64,000 bases of DNA, from NCBI GenBank assembly GCA_036873755.1, contig JAVTVY010019546.1, positions 1-64,000 of the forward strand. The letters are read 5' to 3'. Shown in pieces: positions 8,918 through 19,193 of this stretch. Every line of letters begins with the position of its first letter. The stretch's first letter is position 1. The DNA is from Hanleya hanleyi (taxonomy: Eukaryota > Mollusca > Polyplacophora > Lepidopleurida > Hanleyidae). A model generated the notes under the pieces. It made no database searches. It saw nothing but the letters and a program-made list of their open reading frames with translations, and was not told the origin of the DNA. A program made the position numbers and the translations under genes.

Positions 8918-10268
8918 AAACTCTGGCGTTGAATGTATGTGGATATTGAAAAACTCAAAATGTCTCACGGAAGAACTTGATGCTAAAGGTCACACACCGT
9001 ATAGACATGTATGATGTATCAACATGGGATTTCTCGACTCTCTATACCACAATCTCTCATCACGACCTTATTGACCGTCTAAGTTCATTAATAGTATGTG
9101 TTCAAGAAAACTAATCTTAGATATGTTAATGTCGGAAGCCATAAAGCATTCTTTAGCTCTACTACATACAGGAGATATCATTCATGGGATGTTTCTTTGT
9201 TTATAGAATTGCTTGAATTTCTCATTAAAAATATCTATGTGAAATTTGGCAACACAATATATCAACAGCATATAGGTATTCCAATGGGTACTAATTGTGC
9301 ACCCCTATTGGCTGATCTATATCTGTTCTCTTATGAATATGACTATATACAGGCGCTTTCAAAAACCGATCCATTCAAAGTCCGTTCCTTCTCGTTCACC
9401 AAACGCTATATAGACGATCTTCTAGCTGTGGATAATCGCTATATAAATGACGCAGTGAAGGATTTTTATCCACCTTCACTGGATTTGAAGGAAACTACAG
9501 ATAACCCTACAGGCACGTCGTGTTTAGACCTATATCTCTATAAAAATGAAGCGGGCCTTCTCTCTCGTCGACTGTATGACAAAAGAGATGATTACAATTT
9601 CGACATCGTAAACTATCCCTTTCTGGACAGTAATATTCCAGTAGGACCTGCATATGGCGTATACATATCACGCCTAGTAGCATTTGCTAGATCCTGTGTT
9701 AAATGTGACGATTTTAATCAACGTAACAAAACATTGTTGCAGAAACTTATAAAACAGAGCTACACCACCAAGCGCCTCCACTCAAAGTTTCTCAAATTTG
9801 GCGATACATATCGCATGCTGATAGCAAAATACGAGCGTAGCGTGCAAGATCTATGGCGTTACGTTTCGTAACTTGTGTCTCATTCCGCTTAACCCGGAGC
9901 TAGGGGCCGTATGAACCCATGTACTTCAAGATCCTCATGATACTTATATGAACAGTCACAATCAAAGCGTGACTGAGATACATCACTCTTTAGATGACGA
10001 CTTTACAACGAATATTATGGATTGAAAATACTGATCAGCGATACGGATTTGATATTTTTGGAACATCGTGATGTCTTGCCGGCCTCATTGAAAACTGTTG
10101 ACCGCTTCTCTCTTGCAGGAAACAAGCCTGTGTTTATGTATACTATGATTGTCTTTTTGAATTTGGTGCTAATACTGTTATATGGAATATGGAATAGGTC
10201 GTTGCATTATGGACGCGGATATTCTCTAATGGACGACGGCTGAATTATGAATGACGGACCAGACGCTT
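8911..10268 (+). mobile_element. RT element nested inside the Polinton
   Basis: It is homologous from its first bases (ACTCTGGCGTTGAATG) to the RT element outside the Polinton (2855 onward) and to minus-strand fragments at 40.9-41.6 and 39.95-40.17 kb. The 3' tail ends GACGACGGCTGAAT...GACC AGACGCTTGTA, a terminus repeated in four other places. It is 5'-truncated relative to the copy at 2.56 kb. It separates the small membrane gene from the ATPase. I could not find a target duplication. Confidence 0.8.
9098..9871 (+). CDS. reverse transcriptase domain of the nested RT element
   Basis: The 257-residue frame has palm motifs QHIGIPMGTNCAPLLADLY (9270-9326) and FTKRYIDDLLAVDN (9395-9436; catalytic DD present), followed by SCLDLYLYKNE, LYDKRDDYNFDIVNYPFLDS and PAYGVYISRLVAFARSC. 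This RT type is common in invertebrate and fish genomes; I associate it with Penelope-like or related elements but see no endonuclease. Upstream RT motifs (WILKNSK, STWDFSTLYTTI) lie in other frames at 8940-9060, so the protein is 5'-broken. It ends with a conserved tail RYVS and a stop at 9871. Confidence 0.8.
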   Translation: MFKKTNLRYVNVGSHKAFFSSTTYRRYHSWDVSLFIELLEFLIKNIYVKFGNTIYQQHIGIPMGTNCAPLLADLYLFSYEYDYIQALSKTDPFKVRSFSFTKRYIDDLLAVDNRYINDAVKDFYPPSLDLKETTDNPTGTSCLDLYLYKNEAGLLSRRLYDKRDDYNFDIVNYPFLDSNIPVGPAYGVYISRLVAFARSCVKCDDFNQRNKTLLQKLIKQSYTTKRLHSKFLKFGDTYRMLIAKYERSVQDLWRYVS

Positions 10269-10558
10269 GTAATTCAGACCTTCTCTACACCAGTCAACTC
10301 CTTGATCGAAACCAGTCCAGTCATCACCACCACACCACGTGTACAAGCTACATCGAGCTCCACATCGAGTATACAGTCCACATCGAGCCCCACACCAAGT
10401 ACACCCACTAGGTCTCAAAACCCAACGGATTTCATCACTCACAGTCAACGCCCATCGACAACGGCCAGCGACGTTGTTGTTGTACCCAGAACCACCCCAG
10501 TTCACTCGTACCAAATTTACAAGAGCGGGTTACCACGACAGCGGATACACCTCCAGCC

Positions 10559-11163
10559 ATGGACCTTCGGTGGCAACATCCCTTTACTTGCGTCATCGCA
10601 AGACCGACGGGCTCCGGCAAAACGCACTTCGTCAGCTTCTTTAACACGCCGACAGCATGATCACCCCATCCATTGCCCGAGTCGTGTGGTGTTACGGAGA
10701 ATGGCAGGCAGCGTATTCAGCAATGACCCACATCTCGTTCGTGGAAGGCCTACCCAACTTGGCCGATTTGGAACCGGACACCTTGGTGGTTCTGGATGAT
10801 CTCATGGCCGAGACGGATGCGCGGGTCACCCAACTCTTTACCAAAGGCAGCCATCATCGACGGCTCAGCATCATCTACATTGTGCAAAATCTGTTCAGTA
10901 AAAGCAAAGAACATCGGAACATCAGCTTAAATGGCCACTACCTGGAGGTCTTCAAAAACCCGAGGGATACCACTCAATTGCTGCACCTGGCGAGACAGAT
11001 GTATCCCGGTCGCACACCGTTTGCGTTTGAAGCCTTTAAACATGCGACAACCCCTCAGCACGGTTATATGCTCTTCGACCTCAAGCAAGCCACCCCCGAT
11101 CACCTTCGACTACGGACCGGAATCTTTCCCGGAGAGACCCACCACGTGTACATGCAAAAATAA
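10559..11163 (+). pseudogene. Polinton packaging ATPase (FtsK/HerA, A32-like)
   Basis: The start chosen is the ATG at 10559, giving MDLRWQHPFTCVIARPTGSG and the Walker A GSGKTH (about 10607-10627). The frame closes at 10660 (TGA overlapping the ATG at 10657) and the rest is in the next frame: VVWCYGEWQAAYSAM, Walker B DTLVVLDDLM (10777-10806), then FTKGSHHRRLSIIYIVQNLF (sensor region) and PFAFEAFKHAT. It would pump DNA into the capsid. A one-step frameshift near 10650 separates Walker A from Walker B. Upstream sequence 10270-10558 is Ser/Thr/Pro-rich in one frame and its membership is unclear. Confidence 0.88.
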
Positions 11164-11426
11164 TGTAAACACACCCACAGTGGTCGACCGAGCTGGGGTG
11201 TGTGTTTGATGATGGGAATAATAAAAGAATTAATACCACTTCATGGTTGACTTTGTCTCTGTTCAATATTCAGGAGGTAGGTAGATAAAAATGGCAGAGT
11301 TGTGGGTTCTAGCATTAGTTGTACATGATGTTAGTTGTACAGGACGGCCCCACCCGAATTTGTCGAACCATTGTACGCGGCGCGGACCCTGACCTTGTAC
11401 GCTGTCTGTGCGAGATCGGGTAGAAC

Positions 11427-11636
11427 ATGTTAAAAGGCAAGGTACCACTGACTCCGGCTCAGAAGACCAAGTTGGCCAAGCATAAGACAGGTCTCCGAAC
11501 CCTAGTCCAAAAGCGAGTCTCTCAAACACAAAAGAAAAATGTGTTACAGAAAGGTGGCTTTCTCGGGGCCATCTTAGCACTGTTGGCCGCTTCCGTGTTG
11601 GGACCAGTATTGGGTGGACTCTTCGGCCGACAATGA
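11427..11636 (+). CDS. small basic/hydrophobic Polinton protein
   Basis: The 69-residue intact ORF has a basic N-terminal half (KTKLAKHKTGLRTLVQKRVS) followed by GGFLGAILALLAASVLGPVL and LGGLFGRQ, a glycine-rich hydrophobic tail. This bipartite layout (basic repeat region, then QKGGFL and a membrane-active helix) recurs in Polintons and adintoviruses next to the capsid genes. Its function is not established, and a membrane or capsid-interior role is inferred. Its stop codon overlaps the next ATG (11633). Confidence 0.55.
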   Translation: MLKGKVPLTPAQKTKLAKHKTGLRTLVQKRVSQTQKKNVLQKGGFLGAILALLAASVLGPVLGGLFGRQ

Positions 11637-12179
11637 ACCACACGAAAAAAATGGTCCTCGTCGAACCACGGCTCCTTCAAAACCTTCAATCGCCCTACCC
11701 TGTTCCACCTACGGTGAAAACCATAAACACCCTCGATGAAGAGACGCAACAGATCTTACAAAGACCGAGGTTAAGCGACAGTGAGAAAGTACAACGGTAC
11801 AATGTACCTAACATGACTTGAAATGATAAAGGTTAACTACTGGTACAGATTAAGGTGGTCCCCGGTACCCACATGACAGATTTAGTGAATGACCTGATGC
11901 GTCAACGCAGATCGCACACGGATCTTCGAGGATGGGAGGTCCTTGCTCAAGGCTTGAAAGACATGCATGTACCACAGGAATTGGTGGGGAACCTTCAGCG
12001 CTGGGCCTGGATGCAGCGGACCCAGCAATCGCCGAGTGGCCCACTTGGGAAGCCGAGTGGGCACCGGATTCACCCCCCCTCCCCCCCCACAAAACACCAC
12101 AACGACGGGCACCTACTTTTTCACCCCTTTAACCACGCCATCCCCAGAAACTACGTCCATCAAGATCTATGAGACTTAG
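11633..12179 (+). pseudogene. Polinton capsid-region protein with KMVLV motif
   Basis: It starts at ATG 11633, overlapping the previous gene by 4 bases. The opening MNHTKKMVLVEPRLLQNL and the later LDEETQQIL...L SDSEKVQRYN pattern match a protein often found between the ATPase and penton genes of Polintons. The first frame stops at 11821 and similar-character sequence (VNDLMRQRRSHTDLRGWEVL) continues in a second frame from 11855 to about 12172, with a proline-rich run near 12070-12100. So it is probably one gene with a frame break. Role unknown. Confidence 0.4.
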
Positions 12180-12270
12180 CAAGTCACCGCGACGAACACG
12201 ACACAGGACACAACCGCTCAAGGCCTGGAACACCTGTTAAAACCAACAGCAGCAGCAGGACTGCTCAGTC

Positions 12271-13064
12271 GCCGTGTTTTACCTCACCCTACCCAGTAAC
12301 AGTTCGCTCGATGTGTTTCCTGACAACACCTTGGCCAAGTACGTGACCCAGTTACCCCAACCGTTGCATTTACCTGGACGATGGGAATGTGGACTCGTGG
12401 ATATCTAATACCCTTACTCGTGGTACAACGTGCGAGCCAATGAAGTGTGGTACGAGGTGACCTACGAAGGAAAAGACACCCGGCTCACCCTCCCCGAAGA
12501 CCAATACGATAACCCCAAGGAGTTCATGCAGGGGCTGACAAGACTGTTGTATTATAAGGCTCTACGGGAGGTCATGAATACTTCAAAACCCATAAAAACC
12601 TTTCCCTTCCCAAGAATCACGTAGACTTCGATTACAACGCACACAACGACAAGGCCCAGATACTCCTCACCGCCAACGTGAGTGTCGTACTGAGTCCTAT
12701 CCTACAGCAAATGCTGGGTCTCGCTCACCCGACCTACACGGGTCCAGCCGAGGACCATGGCCAGATCCCGATGGATATGAAGTCGGGTATGTACGGACTC
12801 TACGTCTACTCGGACGTGGTCGACAACCACATCGTGGGCGATATCAATACACCTCTGTTACGGGTGGTCCCCATTAAAAAGACGTATGGAGATCAAGTCA
12901 CCCACAGTTTCACCCGCATGCTCTACCTGCCCGTACGACAAACCGACATCAACACAATCACGGTGGATATGAGAGATGATACGGGACGACCGGTGGCATT
13001 CGAACGAGGAAAAGTGGTGCTGACACTTCATTTTCGACAAGCACGTGCTCCCCACTTTGTATAA
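12271..13064 (+). pseudogene. Polinton penton-like (minor capsid) protein
   Basis: The reading begins FYLTLPSNSSLDVFPDN (about 12277) and continues LAKYVTQLP, GRWECGLVDI, a stop at about 12408, then YPYSWYNVRANEVWYEV. It changes frame near 12605 and ends in an intact block 12678-13064 (VVLSPILQQMLG, DMKSGMYGLYVYSDVVDN, TPLLRVVPI). The FYxTLPSNSS...WECGL...YPxSWYN start is typical of Polinton penton proteins, which fill the fivefold vertices. No clear ATG precedes it. One internal stop and at least one frameshift make it non-functional. Confidence 0.8.
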
Positions 13065-13468
13065 TGAAAGTACCTTACGAGTGCGATGCACGCAGCTATA
13101 TGGACTATTATGCCCAACAGGCCGGGGGTGGCCTTCCGGTCTTTAGCGGTGCACGCATGCAACGAGGACATGGGCTGGGAAACATACTCGGGAGCATCGT
13201 CAAAACGTTCTTACCCTTGGTGACGCGTGGGGTGAAAGCAATCGGCAAACAAGCGGTACGCAGTGGACTGCAAGTCGCCGGTGATGTCTTGGGGGGTACG
13301 GCACCCAAAGAAGCCTTGAAACGGCGGGCCAAAGAAGCGGGAGGCGTCTTGGTCGCCAAAGCACAACGCGCCGTAGGGAATAAAAGACCTGCACCACCGA
13401 GACCACGCACCAGTCGACGACCGACCCAGCGACGACGCACATCGAGGACCCAGGATATCTTTTCTTAA
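13064..13468 (+). CDS. adenovirus pVI/pX-like core protein
   Basis: The 134-residue uninterrupted ORF overlaps the penton stop. It opens MKVPYECDARSYMDYYAQQA with GGGLPVFSGARMQRGHGLG, followed by an amphipathic Gly/Val-rich stretch (LVTRGVKAIGKQAVRSGLQV) and an Arg/Pro-rich tail (RPRTSRRPTQRRRT). The YY-x-Q-x-GG start, G-x-G-x-GN-I/LG motif and basic tail are hallmarks of the small capsid-interior protein of Polintons and adintoviruses. It is one of the few intact reading frames in the element. Confidence 0.72.
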   Translation: MKVPYECDARSYMDYYAQQAGGGLPVFSGARMQRGHGLGNILGSIVKTFLPLVTRGVKAIGKQAVRSGLQVAGDVLGGTAPKEALKRRAKEAGGVLVAKAQRAVGNKRPAPPRPRTSRRPTQRRRTSRTQDIFS

Positions 13469-13470
13469 AC

Positions 13471-14690
13471 ATGTCCTTAATCCACGCAGAGTCCTGCCCC
13501 TCCACCAACAGTGAATTTGATTTGTGGACCGTCCCGCCTACACAGACCAGTGCCGAACAAGGATTATGGGTGGAGCATCTCCCGCTCTCCAGCATCAACG
13601 AAACAGGGCCCATCGAGTTCACCATCAGTAATGCGGATACGGCCTATGTGGATTTAGCCCATACGTACTTGTATGTGAAAGCCAAGATCGTCAATGGGGA
13701 TGGCTCCAGAATCGTCCAAGCTGCAACGCTGGGCCCGACGAATCTCTGGCTGCACTCTATGTTTTAACAGGTGGATATTTTTCTCAGCGACAAACTCTTC
13801 AGTGACTCGACCAACACGTACCCCTATCGAGCGAGACGCTGTTGTCGTATGGACGAGAGGCTAAAAAATCTCAGCTGACAAACGCTTTATTCTACCAAGA
13901 CACAGTCGAGCACATGGACACGGTGGACAATGCGGCATATAACAAACGGAAGGCTTTCATCGCGAACGGCGCCTCGGTGGATCTCAAGGGGCGACTGCAC
14001 GCAGACATTTTTATGCGAGACCGGTACCTCTTGAACAAGATCCCCATCAAAATCCGACTGATACGGGCGCCTCCGACCTTCGCCTTGATGGCCACTGACG
14101 TAGAGGGGCATGCAGCCGGCCATAAAATCGTCATCCAAGACGCAGCCCTGTATGTCCGAAAAGTGAAACCGAATTCAGCCGTTCAATTGGGACACCTCAA
14201 AGCATTGGAAACAAAACCAGCCCAGTACCCTATCCGACGTGTGCAAACCAAAGCGTTCTCTGTGCCTGCTGGAAGTATGAGCGCCAACAAAGAAAACCTG
14301 TTCCTGGGGTACAGGATCAATCGCTACCCAAGCGATTGATCCTGGCCTATGTGGAAAATACCAGTTTCAGCGGAGCCTACCCAGAGAATTTCGGCATCAA
14401 TTTTGTGGTCCTGCATGTGGACGGACAACAGGTCTCAGCCACGGCCTTAATACCGAAAGTTGGGCTCGTGAATTTCATTCGCGCCTAACATAGCCTGTTT
14501 ACAGCCACCTGTCAAATCAACCAGGACAAAGGGAATATGATCAGTCGGGAGGACTACGCGAACGGATACACGTTGTTCTGTTTCGATCTGACTCCCACCT
14601 TAGATAACGATCACTCGCCAAGCAAGGCAATTTACGGTTGGAAATCCACTTTGCACGAGCCCTCCGGACCACTGTCAATGTGATCTGCTG
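13471..14690 (+). pseudogene. Polinton major capsid protein, F54H12.2-like (double jelly-roll)
   Basis: It starts at ATG 13471, two bases after the core-protein stop. The order is FDLWTVPPTQTSAEQG, PIEFTISNADTAYVDLAHTY, LYVKAKIVNGDG; stop at 13765; VDIFLSDKL...NTYPYRA; frame change near 13835; LLSYGREAKKSQLTN to a stop at 14339; frame change; LILAYVENTSFSGAYPENFG and YTLFCFDLTPTLD; another shift near 14620; then NLRLEIHFARALRTTVNVI at about 14683. Length and order match the hexon-like capsid protein. At least three frameshifts and two stops are present. The C-terminus is cut where the protease remnant begins. Confidence 0.88.
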
Positions 14691-15035
14691 CTTACGTTCT
14701 CAACACGGACCCGATGGATCGGCCCGGTGAACCTTGGGTGGCCGTGTACTTGACAGAACAGCAGGGCGAATATTTTGATCCGTACAGCCTGCCACCCTTC
14801 CATCCCGATTTAACAAACTTCATGGATCAAGGCACAGAGACGTGGTGTTGGAACAGTCAAACTTTGCAAAGCCTGGCCAGTAGCGTGTGCGGACAATATT
14901 GCTTGTTTTACCTGTACCATCGATGACGGGGAAGAACCTTATCTACCATCGTACAGATGTTTGACGAGTACCCCAAGGCCGAGGACCGCGATGTACTTGT
15001 ATATGACTGGGCCGCCCATCATTTCAATGTACAAG
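14691..15035 (+). pseudogene. adenain-type cysteine protease, C-terminal two-thirds
   Basis: The segment reads AAYVLNTDPMDRPGEPWVAV, QQGEYFDPYSLPPF, ETWCWNSQTLQSLASSVCGQ (catalytic Cys) and YCLFYLYHR to a stop at 14926, then continues in another frame (LSTIVQMFDEYP, DRDVLVYDWAAHHFN). The family processes capsid proteins. The position of the catalytic His in PGxHW is proline here. The N-terminal third (about 60-70 residues) is absent: the major capsid gene runs straight into the NTDP motif, implying a deletion that fused the two genes. Confidence 0.82.
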
Positions 15036-15195
15036 CCCCGTTCTGGGCTTAAGTTCTATCGATTTCAATGTACAAGCCCCCCTGTTCTGGGATTAAGTTT
15101 TATCGATTCCAATGTACAAGCCCCCTGTTCTGGGCTTAAGTTCTATCGATTTCAATGTACAAACCCCCTGTTCTGGGCTACAGTTTTCACGTGGT
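15015..15195. repeat. 45-60 bp tandem repeat in the Polinton 3' part
   Basis: Four imperfect copies of a unit built from TTCAATGTACAAGCCCC, CTGTTCTGGGCTTAAG and TTCTATCGAT. The first copy overlaps the end of the protease reading, so the array grew from the protease 3' end. Confidence 0.85.
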
Positions 15196-15890
15196 TGTTC
15201 TCACGTTGTTGTTGTTAGTTATTGTTGAATAAAAAATATAATCTCACCAAAAAACCCTGTCTTGTGTATTTTCTATATGAGCATAAAACAAGCGACCATG
15301 AAGGCTATAACAGACATGTGGGGATTCGGTCAAACTGGCCTTGAACACCGTTGAGAAAGTAGCCAATCAGTGGCCTAGGATGGGGCCAAATGTAACCAAT
15401 CAGTGTCCAGAAAACAATGCAAGAGTACTGCAGTAAAATAGAGAGCCAACGAAATCAGCTCACAGACCAAGTACATGTTTTGGTCTAGGTTAAGGGCGGG
15501 CATTCCAGAACAAAATTTTGACGAGGAGTTACAAATTACAAGAGCAACAGGTGGAGTGAAAAAACTATAGAGGTTCGAGGTGCGGGTAAAGATCAGGAAG
15601 ACGGCGAGTGGAGACTCGTCCAAACACCTATAGATTATGTTTATTACTATAAGTTCCATGGTTTCATGTATTTTTTCGTGCCAATACTGTTCTGGGAAAA
15701 CCGAGGGTTCCCCACTGGCCATTTAACATGTGCATAGTGCTGGCGATATTGTCGGGGACCCTGTGCATTCCATGGGTGCTTCGGGAGGGCGGATAAAGAC
15801 TATCTATTGGCCCGGAGAGGGTCGAACATTACCGGGGGACCTTTGACCTTTTGACCTGGATGTGACGTTTGACCTTTTGACCCGAAATTC
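15196..15890. other. Polinton 3' non-coding region
   Basis: The region contains a (GTT)n-like run and an AATAAA hexamer at about 15228-15233, a plausible poly(A) site for the capsid/protease transcripts. Beyond it I see no gene. TTTGACCTTTTGACC words near 15840-15885 resemble debris at 1720-1800 and 18350-18390. Confidence 0.4.
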
Positions 15891-16736
15891 ACCCGCGCAG
15901 GCGTGCGGCCGGATAACCCGCGCGCTGCGGCCAGGCCGGGCCGGGCCGGGAAGGGTTGATAGGAGTTTTCCCCTATTTCAGGGGTAAAGTCCGTGTTCCG
16001 CTTTTTATATTTTCAGGGTCAAATCCTCATTTTACATGCACCCACCCGACTGACTTGATAGGCAGACCCCAATAAGCCAGGGATCGATATTAGCCCTTTG
16101 GGATATGGTTGATAGGGGTTTTCCTCTATTGTTGGGGTTTAGTCCGTGTTGCGCTTTTTATATTTTCGGGACAAATCCTCAATTTACATCCACCCACTCC
16201 CCCACCCTACCTCTCTCAGCAGGCCCCGATAAGCCAGGGACCGATATTAGCCCTTTGGGATAGGTTGATATGAGTTTTCCCCTATTGTAGGGATAAAGTC
16301 CGTGTTCCGCTTTTTATATTTTCGGGACAATCCTAAGTTTACATGCACCCACCCATGACTGGATGGCCCTGGAGGAGCACTTCACTTTGACGCCTCACTC
16401 GACCCAATCAGTCCACTAGGGGCCCCTCTCGCCCACGAATATTGCCGAACATTCTCACGAAAACCCACGTATTTGGGACTACTTTCTGTCCGCGGAGGCA
16501 GACCGCATCATCGCCGGACCGCATCACCGCGGAGGAATACATCCCCAGGTCACGCCCGATTCACGCAGACTGGAAGTGACGTCATACACTTGCGCAGAAC
16601 ACTCCTGCGCACACCTCCCCATGACCTCCTCAAAGTGACGTCATACCTGCGCAAAAACACCTGCGCACATCACTTTCGGTTTCTCGCGCATGCGCAATGA
16701 TCCCAATTTGAGTCGAAAATGATACTGTAAACTACT
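15891..16736 (-). repeat. Polinton right terminal inverted repeat
   Basis: The reverse complement of this segment matches 3410-4267: CpG-rich inner edge, three tandem AATATAAAAAGCGGAA-type blocks, two TGACGTCA motifs and terminal TACTGTAAACTACT. The arms differ by scattered substitutions and small indels, so the insertion is not recent. Confidence 0.9.
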
Positions 16737-17200
16737 CGCAGTGAATGATATATATCTACCTTCACTGGATTTGAAGGAAACTACAGATCGCCCCAACGGC
16801 ATATTTTATTTAGATCTATATGGGTATAAAAATGAAGCGGGCCTTCTCTCTCGTCGACTATACGACAATAGAGATGATTACATTTTCGACATCGTAAACT
16901 ATCCCTATCTGGAAAGTAATATACCATAGGGACCTGCATATGACGTATACATATCTCGTCTAGGAGCAATTGCTAGATCCGGTGTTAGATATGACGATTT
17001 CAATCAACGTCACAAAACAATATTGCAGAAACTTTGGCGATACATATCGCATGCTGATAGCAAATTGCGAGCGTAGCGTGCAAGATCTATGTTGTTACGA
17101 TTCGTATCTTGTGCCTAATTCTGCTCAGCCCGGAGCTTGCGACGGTATGAACCCATGTATTTCAAGATCCTCATAGTGTTCATATGAACAGTCATAATCG
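16737..17200 (+). mobile_element. RT element, 3' portion displaced by the Polinton
   Basis: It begins with the second CGCAGT and continues the RT reading interrupted at 3409: YLPSLDLKETTD (16755-16790), LDLYGYKNEAGLLSRRLYDN, DYIFDIVNYPYLESNIP, then, after stops, TYRMLIANCERSVQDL (about 17040-17085). It corresponds to 9455-9950 of the nested copy but lacks about 60 bp (the LLQKLIKQSY...HSKFLKF stretch). Confidence 0.8.
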
Positions 17201-18800
17201 ATATATAACTCCACTTAAGTAAGCTTTCTAATTTATCAAAAGAATCTCCAACACCACTGTCGTACATCACGCTGCAGTCCTGTCCAAGTGTATATCTGCC
17301 GAATCTTCGTCAGAATCTTAAACATGGGCTATAAGGAGTCAATGTTAAAAGCATTTGTATTTTGCGATCTCCAGTCGCGCCACCAGGCAACTGGAATAAT
17401 AATTTACACCCTTAAATTTGGTATCCTGCAAAGGGCAAGGCGATGCTTTCACATCAAAATTTTTACCCAACTGCGTCGTTTCGGCGGGAACACGTCCTTA
17501 TATAGGCTCTTCGCTCTTCTGGGTGTGGAGATAAATATAGTACTGCTCTTGTGTGTGTGAAGGTAGAGATAGTAGTGTTCTTCTGTAGTTACCCGGATAA
17601 AATTATGTTTAAAGCAGCAGCGCCATCTACACACTTGGATGCTCTTCTGGGTGTTGAGGTAGAAAATATTAACACGAAACTCTTCGTCATTCGGACGAAA
17701 CTCTTCGTCATTCGGATTTTTTTCGTGAATACTTTGCAAGACTCACTCGATCAGCCTAACTGGACTTCCCCGGGAGAATATGATTATGAAGGCTTAAACC
17801 ATAATACGTACCAGAATTAATCTTTAAAGTTACTTTGGTAGGTTTACACAATGACAACGAAGATTTTTTGTACACTTATGTACACTCTGCTGTAGTTGCC
17901 CGTAGAATCCTACCCCAAGTGTTCTATCGTCGTTCAACGAATTGGGGCACTATTTAATCGTTACACTTTATACCATAATATCCGAAACCCCTCGTGATTC
18001 ATGGAATGTCATTGGGTAAAAAGTAGTCAGAATATTGGCCTGTAGGGGCTTGTTGAGTCGACTTCGTGTCACACACTAAGCCGTTATCGCTAGTCTGTTG
18101 AAACTATGATGATTTTAGTTTGAAAATTCGCTTCTCTCTTTCAGGAAACATCTTTTTAATATCGAGAAAAAAACTTTTTAATATCGACGCGGTAATTCTC
18201 TTGTAGACGAGTGTGGTATATAAAACTGAAACCTTGTCGCATGATTGAGTGACGTGTTGTTAATGTCAATTAACTTTGGAGTAACTGACGGGGACGTATG
18301 GTCACATTTAGGAACAGATAACTCTTGCTGGGCTGCTCTTTACCAGAAGTGACATTTGACCCGGAAGTGACTTTTGATCCGGACGTGACGTCACGCCGCG
18401 GGACGTCATGACACTCACAACATGACACTCAATCATGTGACAAGGTTTCAGTTTTATGTACTACTGACGACGGTTGAATACTGAAAGTCAGATCTGACAC
18501 CTTTATACGCAGTCTGTTATTTGGATGGCATTTGAAGAGAAAACAGACCAAGAACCAACACAGGGATGTGCCAAGCAGAAACTATTACACAGGCTTGGTG
18601 TTTGATACCATATAATTAACAGAATGCTAAATATTTATTTTTGTGTTCGTTGTTGAAGGTTTTGGTACACGAACCCACGTCCGAACCTGACATGCGATAT
18701 AATGGTTTTATCGCAGGCCCTGGGACGATGACGTTTGGAGTCATCTCACTTACAGAGGTATCGTATCTTTTTATCCTAAATATTACGGAAGAAATTAAAA
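17200..18800. other. unassigned sequence with small duplications
   Basis: No convincing gene. A 20-bp unit (CGAAACTCTTCGTCATTCGG) is repeated in tandem at 17679-17717. GCTCTTCTGGGTGT words at 17515 and 17641 suggest an older duplication. TTTGACCCGGAAGTGAC words occur near 18355-18390. The GACGACGGTTGAATACTGAAAG stretch near 18466 resembles the RT-element 3' terminus. Confidence 0.4.
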
Positions 18801-19129
18801 GCCCTATAGTAGTATAGAAGGGCAAATCTTGTCAGATTTGTGGGGTGAAGCTCTTGTGTTGTAGACTACGACTGGTGTGGCTTGACCAGCAGTGACTTCA
18901 TGGTGCGCATGCGCAGTCGAGGAGTAGTAGAGAAAGACGGTATTTTGGGGGTGCACATAGGCGTTTTGATGGGATATATGAGATCAACATGGGTCATGGG
19001 TGTTCATTTTTACGCTAGCCATTTAAACTAGCCTCTTAGAGTTCAGGCCGTTGATTGCCTACTCACTCAGAAAAATGGCTCAACGTGTAATGCACAGGCG
19101 CTGTTCGCGGGATACATATCTCGCGACGC

Positions 19130-19137
19130 TATAAAAG
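19130..19137 (+). promoter_or_regulatory. TATA-box-like TATAAAAG
   Basis: It lies 57 bp upstream of the ATG at 19194 of the PC4-like remnant, in the same arrangement as the TATA box at 7044. Confidence 0.45.
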
Positions 19138-19193
19138 TCTCACGCTCGGGCCACTCGTTCATTTGTATGTATCAATAGCATTGGGTCCTCTCC

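Larger units (their letters stand above)
3410..16736 (+). mobile_element. Polinton/Maverick element (13.3 kb), decayed
   Basis: The element is bounded by about 850-bp terminal inverted repeats, flanked by a 6-bp duplication, and carries the diagnostic gene set: retroviral-type integrase with chromodomain, FtsK/A32-type packaging ATPase, penton-like and F54H12.2-type major capsid proteins, pVI/pX-like protein and adenain-type protease, all on the + strand, with a polymerase-gene remnant on the minus strand. Intact Polintons are usually 15-20 kb; this one is shorter even with a 1.35-kb nested RT element, mainly because the polymerase catalytic region is missing. Stops and frameshifts in every large gene show it is not active. 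Confidence 0.93.

Noticed and set aside
10251..10799. 182-residue ORF starting MTDQTLVIQ as a Polinton gene
   Set aside because: Its start lies in the RT-element tail and its second half overlaps the ATPase in the wrong frame; only the Ser/Thr/Pro-rich middle could be Polinton coding and I could not confirm it.
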